Assembly (NCBI GenBank): GCA_018806985.1
Contig: JADANN010000305.1
Coordinates: forward strand, 88,748-152,747
Source of the DNA: Angiostrongylus vasorum
Taxonomy: Eukaryota; Nematoda; Chromadorea; Rhabditida; Metastrongylidae
Length of the DNA: 64,000 nucleotides
Direction of reading: 5' to 3'
Made by a program: the position numbers and the translations under genes. Numbering within the stretch: the first letter of the stretch is position 1; each line of letters starts with the position of its first letter. Under the pieces are notes generated by a model. It was not told where the DNA came from and made no database searches. It worked only from the letters and a program-made list of their open reading frames with translations. Shown piece after piece: positions 23,294 through 32,960 of this stretch.

Positions 23294-23910
23294 TTGTTAC
23301 AACATTCTAATTTACGAACGAACCTGATGTTTCAGCGGATTTCGCCTTCTTCAGAGCCTAGAGATGTGGTGTTGAGTGCAATCTACCCAGCCAAACACCT
23401 CAATAACGAAAAAAAGCCACCACGGTGTTCACAGAAGAGAGATTTCCTCGAGATAGGTGTGGAAGAAAACCCAGGTCTCAAACGATATCCCTGGACAGAA
23501 TAAGGTCCCGTTTATCCGGCTCTCCATTTTCAACGAAATAAGTGCAGCTGTAAAACGTAGCATAAGAAGGCCCGGTCTGAAGAACTTGGTAACTGTGATT
23601 GAAATACCACCGGACACTAGCGTACGCAGAAAAAACATACTGGTGAAACGGGTAGACCACTCTGCGTCTGCATAAAGGAACATGTAGGCGCTAATCTTAA
23701 AGTTAAACCAAATGCTCCACTAAGGCGCGTATAGGACACACAGAAGTAACGAAGAAGATTTTGAAGTTGAAGTAACCATCCTTGCACAGGAATTAAAAAA
23801 GACCGGCGTGCAAAACCCTCGAAGAATTCTGGATAAAAATCCATGAATCCGAAAATGAGTCGCAGGGAAGGAATTTCTCGTAATCACGCGTGATCTCACA
23901 TAGTATTCAT
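23294..23910 (+). pseudogene. PLE linker and partial GIY-YIG region, hairpin centre
   Basis: Frame 23457-23675 reads VPFIRLSIFNEISAAVKRS, RRPGLKNLVTVIEIPPDTS. After a frameshift it continues TGETGRPLCVCIKEHVGANL, KVKPNAPLRRV and remnants of the FEVKVTILAQE block to about 23850. The stretch between PPDT and TGETGRP, where PLE proteins carry the zinc-finger-like cysteines and the GIY motif, is deleted, so the endonuclease core is missing. A hammerhead motif in the opposite orientation lies just upstream at 23322-23358. Confidence 0.8.
23322..23358 (-). ncRNA. Hammerhead-like motif with AUC cleavage triplet
   Basis: The minus strand has GGCT, CTGAAGA, stem II GGCG/CGCT with loop AAATC (one G-U), GAAAC, ATC. 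The core is intact. Stem I is weak (GGCT against AGGT). Confidence 0.45.
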
Positions 23911-23944
23911 GACTGATGTTTTAAAGTGGGAGGCACATTACGCT

Positions 23945-24493
23945 TCAGTGTGAGCTCTGCACGGTTGGTCTCCAAGTCCAAGAGTGAAGTTCATCCACCA
24001 AATACTGAACACTGTAGAATTGCTTCCACCCGTACGTCTTCAGCTGAGCATACATGTTACTCTGCCTGCATCGAAGAGAGGCTCGTAGCAGTTGCGTTCC
24101 GATGTCCAGTGTTTGGTGGCTGTTCTCTGCCCGATTGCACAATTCTCCTACCCGTCTTCGTGTAGCGAAATTCTGCGCCACTCGGTGTTTCAGGTAGGCA
24201 GAAGAAAAGATTTCGTTTTTATTACCAATACAATATTGAACGGCAAATGGGAGCGCCTTGTGATCACGAGTGATCTGGTACCACCTATGTAAGACTTTGT
24301 GCGGCTCGTCTCCATCAATAACTGAAGGAACAACACTTATAAAGAACATGGTGAGTGCGTCGTTTTCTTGTTCAGCAATCGCGAGGTTGTTAAACAGCAC
24401 ACATTTACTTCCATAGAAAGACACAATACAACACAACAGTAGCTTCTGCAGTATCGCCTTCTTCAGAGCCTGGAATGGCAAACTGATATACAA
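23945..24493 (-). CDS. Unrecognised 182-residue ORF
   Basis: An uninterrupted frame. Its first 40 residues (MYISLPFQALKKAILQK to NNLAIAEQENDA) are translated PLE terminal repeat, including a hammerhead relic with a 6-bp deletion. The remaining 140 residues contain VLHRWYQITRDHKALPFAVQ, FATRRRVGELCNRAENSH, LLRASLRCRQSNMYAQ and KTYGWKQFYSVQYLVDEL, with several Cys and many Arg/His. No second copy is seen in the window and I do not recognise it. It may be an exon of a real gene or chance. The length without stops in a region otherwise full of them is notable. Confidence 0.3.
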   Translation of the reverse strand: MYISLPFQALKKAILQKLLLCCIVSFYGSKCVLFNNLAIAEQENDALTMFFISVVPSVIDGDEPHKVLHRWYQITRDHKALPFAVQYCIGNKNEIFSSAYLKHRVAQNFATRRRVGELCNRAENSHQTLDIGTQLLRASLRCRQSNMYAQLKTYGWKQFYSVQYLVDELHSWTWRPTVQSSH

Positions 24494-24623
24494 TTTACTA
24501 GGCCAAACGCTTCAATAACACTTACAGGTACGACATACCTGATCTCTTGTAACAATTGCGGAGATGAATATACTGTAATACGTCCTTCGTTTCGCCTGTC
24601 TCTCAGCTAGTTCTATCCAGATT

Positions 24624-24915
24624 TTTTGGATAAATGCCAAAAACCCCACAATGAGTACCAGAGGGGAATGCCTAAACACCTAGATGGCAAACGAAAATTA
24701 AGACAAAGAACCCCACTAGGCACGCATAGGATACAAAAGCACACGGGGAAGATTTTGAAGTAAAAGTCAATATCCTTGCGCAGGAGGCTAGAACACCAGC
24801 GCGAAAACTTCTTGAGGCTTTTTGGATAAATGCCAAAAACCCTACAATGAATAGCAGGGATGAATGCCCAGAGGTCATACGCGACCTGACCCCATATGTT
24901 CACATCAATTTCTGA
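24624..24915 (+). pseudogene. PLE GIY-YIG endonuclease C-terminus, hairpin right copy
   Basis: First a partial tail, WINAKNPTMSTRGECLNT then stop (24624-24684). Then TPLGTHRIQKHTG from 24710, a one-base shift, and EDFEVKVNILAQEARTPARK to LTPYVHINF, with stop at 24913-24915. The same one-base shift occurs in the inverted copy, so it predates the hairpin. The doubled WINAKNP tail shows that one element end was fused upstream of another. Confidence 0.8.
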
Positions 24916-25110
24916 TGTGGGATGGTGCAGTCATCAACCTTATGCGACTATAATCAGCTGTTCTAATCTTCCTCATTGGAAGGCACGTAAAAAAGCGGTG
25001 AGTTTTTTCGAGAAGCTGTGGACCATGTAATTACCATAGAGTTTTTCGTCTTTTTGTAAGTGTCATTGAAGCGTTTGGCCTAGTGAGTTGTATGTCAGTA
25101 TACCCTTCCG

Positions 25111-25146
25111 GGCTCTGGGGAAGGCGATACTGCCGAAACGTCAGCT
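25111..25146 (+). ncRNA. Hammerhead-like motif, one core change
   Basis: GGCT, CTGGGGA (A6 to G), stem II GGCG/TGCC with loop ATAC, GAAAC, GTC, AGCT. It sits 196 bp after the GIY-YIG stop on the same strand. The A6 change would be expected to weaken or abolish cleavage. Confidence 0.5.
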
Positions 25147-25234
25147 ACTGTTGTATTGTTTTGTGTTTTTCTATGGAAGTAAATGTGTGCTGTTTAACAA
25201 CCTCGCGATTGCTGAACAAGAAAACGACGCATTC

Positions 25235-25945
25235 ATATTCCAATGCCGAGGTTAATAGAAAGTCGATCCTGGGAACTGCATTACAAAACATACTACAATA
25301 ATTAAAAATGGTTGTGGAAAAGAGGAACACAGCAGTGTGATTCTACCAAGTAAAGCAAGGATGCTTACAAAATATGAAGGCAGTCAAAGGATCTAAGTGA
25401 ATGAAGAGACGACCAATCAAATTGCTTATATTCCTTGAGGTGTAGGTGGGAGATGGGATGTAGATTCAGAGTTTTTCAGGTGAGTACACTCTGATAGAGT
25501 CGTTTTTGTGTGCAATAGAACATCAAACAAGGAAGAAACAATTTCCACAAGGAGCTAATTCAATCTTTCGACGACATATGTGAGAAGGTGCATCAGATGT
25601 GAACAAAAAAAATTTACGGAAGAAATAACGGCCCAAGGAGTTCTTTGCAAGGGTGTTCTAAGTCCAAGTGAGTGAAAAGAACATCCGCTTCCTCTCAGAG
25701 AGTTTCTGCATGGTACGGTATATGAAAATAGAGAATATTTCCTAGTTGTTATATTCTGCGTCATCTTAATACTTTTTAAACCAAAAATGAAATGATGTAT
25801 TTTTCATAACTATTCCTTGTTAAAGCTTTTACAAACTTTTTAGAATTCTGGGCAGTCACGAACCTATATGATGAACAACAAGCACAAATTGATCATTTAA
25901 TTTCTATCTGTGTTCCACATTATTATTCTCATCATTACTATTTAT
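25235..25945 (+). pseudogene. Unrecognised spliced ORF, copy 3, following a PLE terminal repeat
   Basis: After the terminal repeat the frame reads SNAEVNRKSILGTALQ and, in the next frame, KHTTIIKNGCGKEEHSSVIL, ARMLTKYEGSQRI, ETTNQIAYIPRGVGG. A donor-like CAGGTGAGT follows at about 25480, then FHKELIQSFDDICEKVHQM and SKSK with GTGAGT at about 25670. The same order of blocks occurs at 54358-55140 and 61321-62250. Here it follows a hammerhead motif directly and precedes PLE C-terminal sequence at 26326, with a 380-bp interruption. The product is unknown. Confidence 0.45.
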
Positions 25946-26325
25946 TGCGAGAGAAGGATAGCACAGTGTTAGTGATCTCCGTCACCACGAGGCGAGATTC
26001 CTCCGCGGGCCAACCAAGACTCCCATACCTCCAGGATCGGGAAATTGGTAGTGGACTTATCTGAGAAAAAAATTACTCTCTGAAATCCAACTGGGAACGC
26101 TCAGCACGGCTATCCCACAACTCCAGGAAGAATTGCTCGACCAGCATTCTACGACACTTAAGATGAAATGAAGATCCTCAAGCAGCAACCGAAGCCACAC
26201 GTAAAGTTGGAAGACATTCGTAAACAATAGACGAGACGAAACGAATCGAATGCGAGAAGTGCTAGAATCCGCAGAGTAGACGTGAAGGCGGGTCATATAA
26301 AAATAAAGAAATTGTTTGTCGTAAA
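25946..26325. other. Insertion of unknown sequence inside a PLE copy
   Basis: Comparison with 62435-62445, where the flanking blocks are contiguous, shows extra DNA here, beginning near GCGAGAGAAGGATAGC and ending near GTCGTAAACC. A 90-residue minus-strand frame covers part of it. I recognise nothing in it. Confidence 0.5.
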
Positions 26326-27410
26326 CCAAAATGGTATCGCTATTATTACCACCAATTTGTTCTTTTCTTCTTGATCTTCTTTTTTAACAATTGGTTGCCT
26401 TTTCTTTTCAAGAGTGTTTCCACTTTGACGCTACAAGTCGTGGTGCTTAAAGACAACAAGGAGCTGTCATAATTTAAATACAAAAAAGGGTACTTTTAAG
26501 AGAAACGTCTAAAGCAGCCGTCAATGTGTGCACAGGAAGGGACCACAAGGAAGAATCCCTGAGATTCGCGCGGTAAGCAGCCACTTTCGAATACCTACGA
26601 AACCGTAACCTTTGAGGATAGTTATAAGGGAAAGGCGAAGCCCAAATACGACAATTCCAGTGAAAATAATGTCTCGTTTATCCTGCCCTTTATTTCCCAC
26701 GGAACAATTGTAGCTACAAAACGTTGCCTAAGGAGGTTTAGCCCGAAGAATTCAGTACTGTGAACTGTGACTGAAATACTACCGGACACTCTAAGAGGCC
26801 ATTCAGTTCGCTACAGCCAGTGTGACCACTTTAGGTACACCGCCGAACAGCGCACTATGCCCAGCGTAAGACGGCGAATACGTTTGCGAAACAGGTAGAC
26901 CACTCTAAGTCCGTATAAAATAAACACCTAGTCGATTAATTCAAATTGAAACCGAACAGTCCAGTGGGCTCGGACATAAAAGTTTAACAGCAAAGATTCT
27001 GAAATAGAAACCACTATCCTCGCAATGGAATCGAAAACGTCATTCGGTGAGTGTGCGACGAAGCTATTTTATTCTTAATTTGATTGAATTCTTCGTTTAG
27101 TATCCTTTCTGTTTGGTTATGGAGGTGACTGGCAGGTAGATTGCAGTCAATTTTAGCTCTCCAGGCACTGAAAACGAAATCCGCCGAAACGCTAGTTGTT
27201 GCAGATAAACAATATATGGTACAAATAACAACTTCGTGTGTGATAATCGAGAAATTTGTGAGTTACGAGCTTAAAATCCACATGGACCTGGTGAGCCATC
27301 ATTTTTCGGCCAGATTATTGAATTTAAATTGTTTTTTGCCGTGCAGGATTTCTTCTGGTTTTAAGAAACTCAAAGCTATCTGATGTCAGATTTCTTCATG
27401 AGAACCTGAG
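26326..27410 (+). pseudogene. PLE C-terminal fragment, central copy 2
   Basis: It starts with the shared block (GGTATCGCTATTATTACCACC) and runs through NKELS, NVCTGRDHKEESLRF, the NNCSYKTLPKEV linker and a decayed GIY-YIG region. It reaches the hammerhead-related CCGCCGAAACGCTAGTTG near 27180-27197 and a 3' flank ending TCTTCATGAGAACCTG. The core reads CTGAAAA and the triplet is GCT, so no functional ribozyme is expected. Confidence 0.65.
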
Positions 27411-27439
27411 AGGTATTACTTACCTATTTGGTTAGTTGG

Positions 27440-27655
27440 ACAGCCCGTCCTCACTGGTTGTGCGGGCCCCCAGAGTAGTCTCCGTTTTTCGGAGATTTGC
27501 TGTTTTAGCCACAGTGGTTCCCTGGAGTCCGAGGTCAGCCTGGCCAAAGTCGGCCCCAGGTCTTCACGACCACAGGCAGTAGCCGCCCATATGGATCAAA
27601 GAGACATTTGCTACCATACGACTAGTTTGGTTCCATGACGGGGAGGTATAACACA
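27440..27655 (-). repeat. Dispersed repeat family D, central minus-strand copy
   Basis: Contains CCGTCCTCACTGGTTGTGCG, GAGGTCAGCCTGGCCAAAG, GGTCTTCACGACCACAGG and GCTACCATACGACTAG in family order. It is truncated at the 5' end. Confidence 0.75.
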
Positions 27656-27834
27656 CCTCATATTCATCGAAATTAACTAAAGTAGATATTCGAACTAAAG
27701 GAGATATTCGATGGAGAGCACAGGTCTTACTCACAGGTGATAACCGTTGAATTTAATTGTCCATAAGAAAAATTTTGCTTTAAAATCATGAAGATTTATA
27801 GAGAATAATGATTTAAAGCGAATAGTGGATAAAA

Positions 27835-28150
27835 TGTGCGACCTTAATAAATCCTCTATAAACGCCTAGCGCATTCTACGAAGCGCGGTAGAGCTGACGA
27901 TTGAAAATATGTTTGGCTTGTGGTATAGAGAATTTCTCTACCATGTAGGGAATTCTGCTGTCTACCTGACAAACATTCTCTATACTTCTGCGTATGTAAT
28001 AGGGGGGATTCTTTCTGGCAACACTACAGAAGCTATCACTGGACGGCACCATAACTATTCTGCCTGGTTACCCAACGGCATAACCAGAAATGGCTAGACC
28101 ATCTTGGCCTCTTCAGAGGCAGCCCACAATAGTATAACCAGGAACGGCCC
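27835..28150 (+). mobile_element. Short inverted-repeat (MITE-like) element, copy 1
   Basis: Inverted relative of 37385-37685. Landmarks: AAATCCTCTATAAACGC, CAGCTGACGATTGAAAATATG-type block (27893-27912), the self-complementary TATAGAGAATTTCTCTACCATG, CTATCACTGGACGGCACCAT, and repeated GGTTATAC/ATAACCAG motifs near 28070-28130. No coding capacity is recognised. Confidence 0.55.
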
Positions 28151-29330
28151 CAATGGGATAATTAGTACGGACTAGGTTATCCCCTTTTAGCAATTCTTAG
28201 TTCATCTTCACTCCTTCTTTAGCGTAGCATGTTACATTCGCCCTAACTCCCATTTCTGTCTACAATTCATTTGTCGTTCTCTCTACATATGAATAGCATA
28301 TCATTGTTCTTATGAATAAACTCTAAGCAAAGTTTAATCAAGCATTCGCTCACTTAAACTCTAGTCAGACCACATCTGATTTTTTGTCTACTTGCCTAAT
28401 TGTTTTAATTGCAATGATTTTTTTTATTGAAGTAAATAACTGTTAAAGCACTCCCTCTGTCAAAATATGCAATACCTTTACGATAACACTTATCAATTCT
28501 ATCTATTTGTCCTGATACATCAATCCATCTTACAAGCTCCAACGTGAGGTTAGTGTTAAGCGACCTATTAGTTATAAGCAACATTGAATAAGTCCTTATC
28601 AGTTTGCGCAATGCTTGAAGCTCTTATGTAGGCCCTTAAAATAATAATAGTGTAGCTTTATGTTATTTACTTTCTCCATAGAGAAAAGTTGCTTTATCGT
28701 CTTGATTGAACAGTAATTGTATTAGATTCATCTTCCCTACTTAGTGAACATGTCTCGTACTAGATAACCATCTATTCCCTTAATTAGGCGCCAATTATGT
28801 TACGTCTCCTATTGGCTCATCACATCACGTCATGTACTCAGCAAGCAAGTATCATGTTGCGACCGTGACTGTTTGTAGCCTCGCATGGCTGTACAGTAAT
28901 AACCTCGGAGTACCAATGCCGTTTAATTAACGTTGTGTATGCGTATATAAAGGGGTATAATTACCTAAGTTTATAATTCTGCGGCACACACGATCACACG
29001 AGTAAAACACCCGCTTGGCGAGCCAACGAAGTTGAGCATTCCATCAACAGTTGGCGGGCAGAGGGCAAATCCGACCGACTATCATTCTATATTGCAGTGG
29101 CCAAACGATAAATATGCAGTAAATTGCGAAGGTTTAACAATGTATCAAATTGATGTTTTTTTTAATCGTTCAGGACAAACCTGATACCATTTCTTTATAA
29201 AATCATGAAGGAGATGTCTCAAAGGCCGTTGAGTGGAGCCGACAGCAATGTCTGCCTTGTAGTCGCTGTGCTATAGAAGAGGGCATAGAAAAACAGAAAG
29301 CTTGCGGCGATTCAAGCTAGGTGAGAAAAA
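28151..29330. other. AT-rich stretch, no recognised feature
   Basis: A 68-residue minus-strand frame at 28405-28611 (starts MRKLIRTYSMLLITNRSLNT) is the only open frame of note and has no recognisable domain. I see no repeat of the window's families here. Confidence 0.5.
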
Positions 29331-29334
29331 GGTG

Positions 29335-29455
29335 AAACGAAGGACCCGTGTGGTGTGGCGGTGAACGCGTTAGCCACCTGTAAAAGTTGATCCCTACCAA
29401 CCACAGAAACCTGCGGTACTGAGTTTTCCAAATATCTCAGCATCATCGTGGTTAC
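29335..29455 (+). repeat. tRNA-like module, sense copy of a fold-back pair
   Basis: Has TGGTGTGGCGGTGAACGCG (A-box-like) and AAACCTGCGGTACTGAGTTT at its end. Its partner in the opposite orientation is at 29800-29925. Confidence 0.6.
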
Positions 29456-29799
29456 ATGCATATATTCTATTCATGGAAATGAGAGCATGGATCTTTCAAA
29501 AATTAAAAAGTAATCTCATTCTTCAAATAAACCTAGGGGTCCCAATTTAGAAAAATCTGTTCAATTTTTTAGAACAAAATCCAGATAAACACCTGGGCTA
29601 GAAATTTAGAATTATGACTTGCTTTGTTCATAGTAGGTTTGGAAGTTTCCTACCATACCGCCAATGGATTTGGTTGGCGTTGGTTTTCGATAACTGCTGA
29701 TCAATTTTTTTGAGAAATAGGCTGCTTTATAGGAAAGGCTAGGCATCGCTATATCGCTCTAACTGCAGATATAACGTGTGATACAACAACAATGATGTC

Positions 29800-29925
29800 G
29801 AAATATTGGCAAAATTTCGAACAGTGGGTGTCGGCGATGGGGAACGAACGCGCTACTACCCTTTCCGGGCATTGTGGCGTTCATCACCTCACCATGCGGG
29901 TTCTTCGTTTGCAGATGTAATCCTT
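29800..29925 (-). repeat. tRNA-like module, antisense partner
   Basis: The plus strand reads GAACGAACGCGCTACTACCC, TTTCCGGGCATTG and CATGCGGGTTCTTCGTTTGC. It is inverted relative to 29335-29455. Confidence 0.6.
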
Positions 29926-29929
29926 TAAA

Positions 29930-30539
29930 ACGCATTCCACTGAATGATTTCCTGCTTGTACAATCGCTTTGCTGTTCGAGATAAAGCCCATGACGACCTG
30001 AGACACGCTCAAAGTTGGAAGCGTAAATTACTAGTCGGCAAATATACGATTAAAATTAAGGCATACCGCCGTGAAAATGTTGATCAAAAAGATGGAGCTG
30101 TACCAGTCTGTTTATTTGGTGCTCTAAAAAATATAAAGCAGACTGTATTAGACCCCACCTGCAAAACCGCTGTCAATTTTCAACACCCTTAATTTGGCTG
30201 GAAGACTTTTGATATTAACGTAGTTTCATATTATGAAACACACATACAAATCGACCAACGGGCAGACTCAAAGAAAGTTAGCAACTGAAGTAGTCGCACT
30301 TAGGATAATTCATACCTTAGCGCTGCTGGTTCCTCTCCTTGGCGCTTAAAATGCTCAACTGGTGTGAAGAATTCGCGCATTGCTTCATCAGGCGACAACT
30401 GCCTGCAGTATACACACACTCTTAGTGGCAAGAAATTACGGACGCGAAAAGACGTACACTAAAACTAACTTAGAAGATGATACTTTCATTGCTTCGGCTG
30501 TTACGCAGCATTGCGGTTCGTTTCCTTTTTCAGCGATTC
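29930..30539. other. No recognised feature apart from one small open frame
   Basis: The frame 29944-30192 (+) encodes 82 residues starting MISCLYNRFAVRDKAHDDLR, Lys/Arg-rich. It matches no other sequence in the window and no family I can name. Confidence 0.3.
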
Positions 30540-31240
30540 CGCCGTTGTTGTAGAGCACACGTTTACTTCCATGCAAAAACGCATACAACCTAACAGTAGA
30601 TGACGTCTCGGCAGAGTCGCATTTGTCAGAACATGCAAAGGTATACGGATATGCAATTCACTAGGCCAAACGCTTCAATAACACACACAGAAAGACGAAA
30701 ATCCACATAGTAATCAGATCAGCAGCTTCTCGAAAAACCAACCGTTTTTTACGTGTCTTCCGCTGGGGAAGAAAAGAACAGCTGATTATAGTCGCATACG
30801 ACACCAGGCGCGTGGGCGGATGTAGCGCAATGGTTGGAGGCGCCACTGCGACACACACACGTGGAATCGATCCCCACGTCTATGGCGCACCAAGCATACT
30901 TCGGTAGGCCACCATGAGTCACTGTAAAGGCCAGATGTGCATCCAGTCACCTCCAACGATACTTAGTAAAGTCGAATACATGGCGCATCCCTCAGGGGAT
31001 TGATCAACGCCAAGAGCTTTATCATTCTATCCTCCATAGCACCACCCCACATCAAAAATCAGTGCGAAGATAAAGGGGTAATGTGACTTTTACATCAAAT
31101 TCGTCTCCGCTATGCTTCTGTATCCGGTGCGTCACTAGCGGTTGCCATCTATGTGTTCTTTATACCAATACATTAATGTCTGCCCGCTTTGCCAATATAT
31201 TCATCTCCGCAGGCATTACAAGAGATCAGGTATATCATAC
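30540..31240 (-). mobile_element. PLE terminal repeat and 3' region, split by a SINE
   Basis: Its blocks align in order with 22320-22980: TTTACTTCCATGCAAAAA, CAGTAGATGACGTCTCGGCA (a hammerhead relic at 30598-30634 with GAGAC and CTGACAA), TTCACTAGGCCAAACGCTTC, GAACAGCTGATTATAGTCGC, CCACATCAAAAATCAGTGCG, and TACAAGAGATCAGGTATATC. The alignment is interrupted between about 30798 and 31050 by the SINE listed next. It is decayed. Confidence 0.65.
30798..31050 (+). repeat. tRNA-derived SINE nested in a PLE
   Basis: Contains an A-box-like TGTAGCGCAATGGTTGG at 30820-30836 and a B-box-like GGAATCGATCC at 30864-30874, spaced as in a tRNA gene. A non-tRNA body follows (CATACTTCGGTAGGCCACC, TCCCTCAGGGGATTGATCAA). 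The flanking PLE sequence is continuous in sister copies, which shows it is an insertion. Confidence 0.65.
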
Positions 31241-31429
31241 CTAAACTCACCGTTCCCTGCCATAACTGCAAATTACGACAGAATTTCCAGAATAGTTTGA
31301 AAAAAATAGACGTAGCAATCTGATAACAAACACATGTAGACACGTGAATCATACCATTAAAAAAACACTACGATGGTATCGAAATGGAAGGAAATGTTTA
31401 CTCAGAAGAGCTCAAATATGCTAATTTCC

Positions 31430-31660
31430 AAAACCGACTTTCTGTTAACCTCGGCATTGATTGACAATTCGATGTTTTTCTTCAATAAGCAACAACACGA
31501 GGTTGTTATTATACAATAGGATACAGTAGCTGACGTTTCGGCGGTTTCGTCTTCTTCAGAGCCAGGAAAGGTGAAATTGAGATGCGATCTACTCAGCCAA
31601 ACACTTTCATAACCCTGGCAGATAAAACTTAACAAATAAATTTACATTCGCATAAGAAAC
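31430..31660 (-). mobile_element. PLE terminal-repeat fragment
   Basis: The minus strand contains the CCAGGCTCTGAAGAAG hammerhead region followed by CTACTGTATCCTATTG, a terminal-repeat tail and GCCGAGGTTAACAGAAAGTC. The last block is the same junction to the unrecognised ORF seen at 25235. The neighbouring sequence is not PLE. Confidence 0.6.
31528..31563 (-). ncRNA. Hammerhead ribozyme motif, PLE type
   Basis: Minus strand: stem I TGGCT/AGCTA (5 bp including one G-U), CTGAAGA, stem II GACG/CGCC with one A-C mismatch, GAAAC, GTC. The core is intact. Confidence 0.55.
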
Positions 31661-31734
31661 AGTTTCATTTGAACACCTGCCGTTTATTTGTTGTAAGTAT
31701 TTCAGTTAGTTGGCGGAAAGCAGCCGCACAGAGT

Positions 31735-32960
31735 GAAAAGGATTTTGCTGCATGGACCACATCCAAACCGTGTCTAGGGTCATCGAAGTTTGTCAGAAAT
31801 ACCACCTACCTCTAGTTCTTACCTTTTTCGACTATGAAAAGGCGTTTGACAGTGTCGAAACGAATGCAATTCTATCGTCGCTCGTCGACAAAGGAGTGGA
31901 CCCGTCCTACATAAGAATAGTGTCCGGCTGTTATCGGAACAGCACTTTGAAAATACAGATTTTGCATCGACCTCTTGCCGTACCCATAGGAAAAGGGGTT
32001 TGACAGGGCGACACAATATCGCCAAAGCTGTTCAGTGCCGCACTGCGGTAGATAATGAAGTCACACGATTGAGGTGAGAAAAGCATACCTATTGATGGAA
32101 TATTGCTATCAAACTTTTGTTTTGCCGACGACATCGTCATCTTCCCAAGAAGTACTGGTGAAGCAGAGATAATGGTCAACGTGCTCAACGAAGAGGGGAA
32201 AAAGGATTAGACTGGACATAAATCGGAAGAAGACCCAGTTCATGGAAAACCCATGGTGCGAAGGCGAAAAAAATTGAATTGGATGGCTGTTTCATTGCAG
32301 AGACCACCTCGTACGTATACTTTGGGCGATCAATGATCATGGAAAACAACATGAAAGAGGAAATAGATAGAAGGAGGAGAGCAGCTTGAGCAGCATTCGG
32401 GGCTCTCAAAGAAGAAACCGACCAACTGAAGGACCCGAAAATCCGCGCTCACCTTTTCGATTCTAGGGTCCTCCCAGCGCTCTGTTATGCTGCAGAGACA
32501 TGGGTTGATACTTCAACCACGTCAAGAATGCTTTGCACTACTCACAGTGCGCATGACCGATGTCTTCTGAGATATAATCGGCACTCTCAATATCTAGCCG
32601 GAATGCGAAATTCTGACCTTCGAAATCTGTCACATCTTCGAGATCGAAGAGAATATATATCGATGGCGAAACATCGATGTGCCGGTCACATAATGGGAAG
32701 AACAGACGACAGGTGGACGAAAAGAACAGTGGAGTGGACTCCAAGAGAATGCAAACGTCCCCAAAGACGACCGCCTACACGTTGGGCGGACGTGCTCGTA
32801 AACAAAGCTAATCAGCTGTATCCGCAACTGCAGTTGTCTTACAGATTACGGTATGAGACTCGCAAGCGCTACCATGCTCGAGCAAGACAACCACCGTGGA
32901 CTACGATTGCGAGAGAAAGGAACGAATGGCTTATGTGCTGGGGTCCGTACAGCTCGTGAA
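31735..32960 (+). pseudogene. RTE-like reverse transcriptase, family C (partial)
   Basis: The reverse transcriptase begins mid-domain with MDHIQTVSRVIEVCQKYHLP at 31752. Motif A reads FFDYEKAFDSVE near 31827-31860, then GDTISPKLFSAALR. An intact catalytic FADD lies at 32121-32132 (NFCFADDIVIF). A frame at 32528-32959 gives the C-terminal region with CLLRYNRHSQYLAGMRNSD, KHRCAGHIMGRTDDRWTKRT and RERNEWLMCWGP, then stop. The endonuclease is absent, as in 5'-truncated non-LTR copies, and internal stops and frameshifts are present. It is close to family B in sequence but less decayed at the key motifs. Confidence 0.9.

Larger units (their letters stand above)
24383..25230 (+). repeat. Right arm of PLE hairpin
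   Basis: Reverse complement of 22277-23132. Its inner terminal sequence at 24441-24470 is a hammerhead copy that has lost six bases (GACGTT) across GAAAC/GTC, so that copy cannot fold. Confidence 0.9.
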
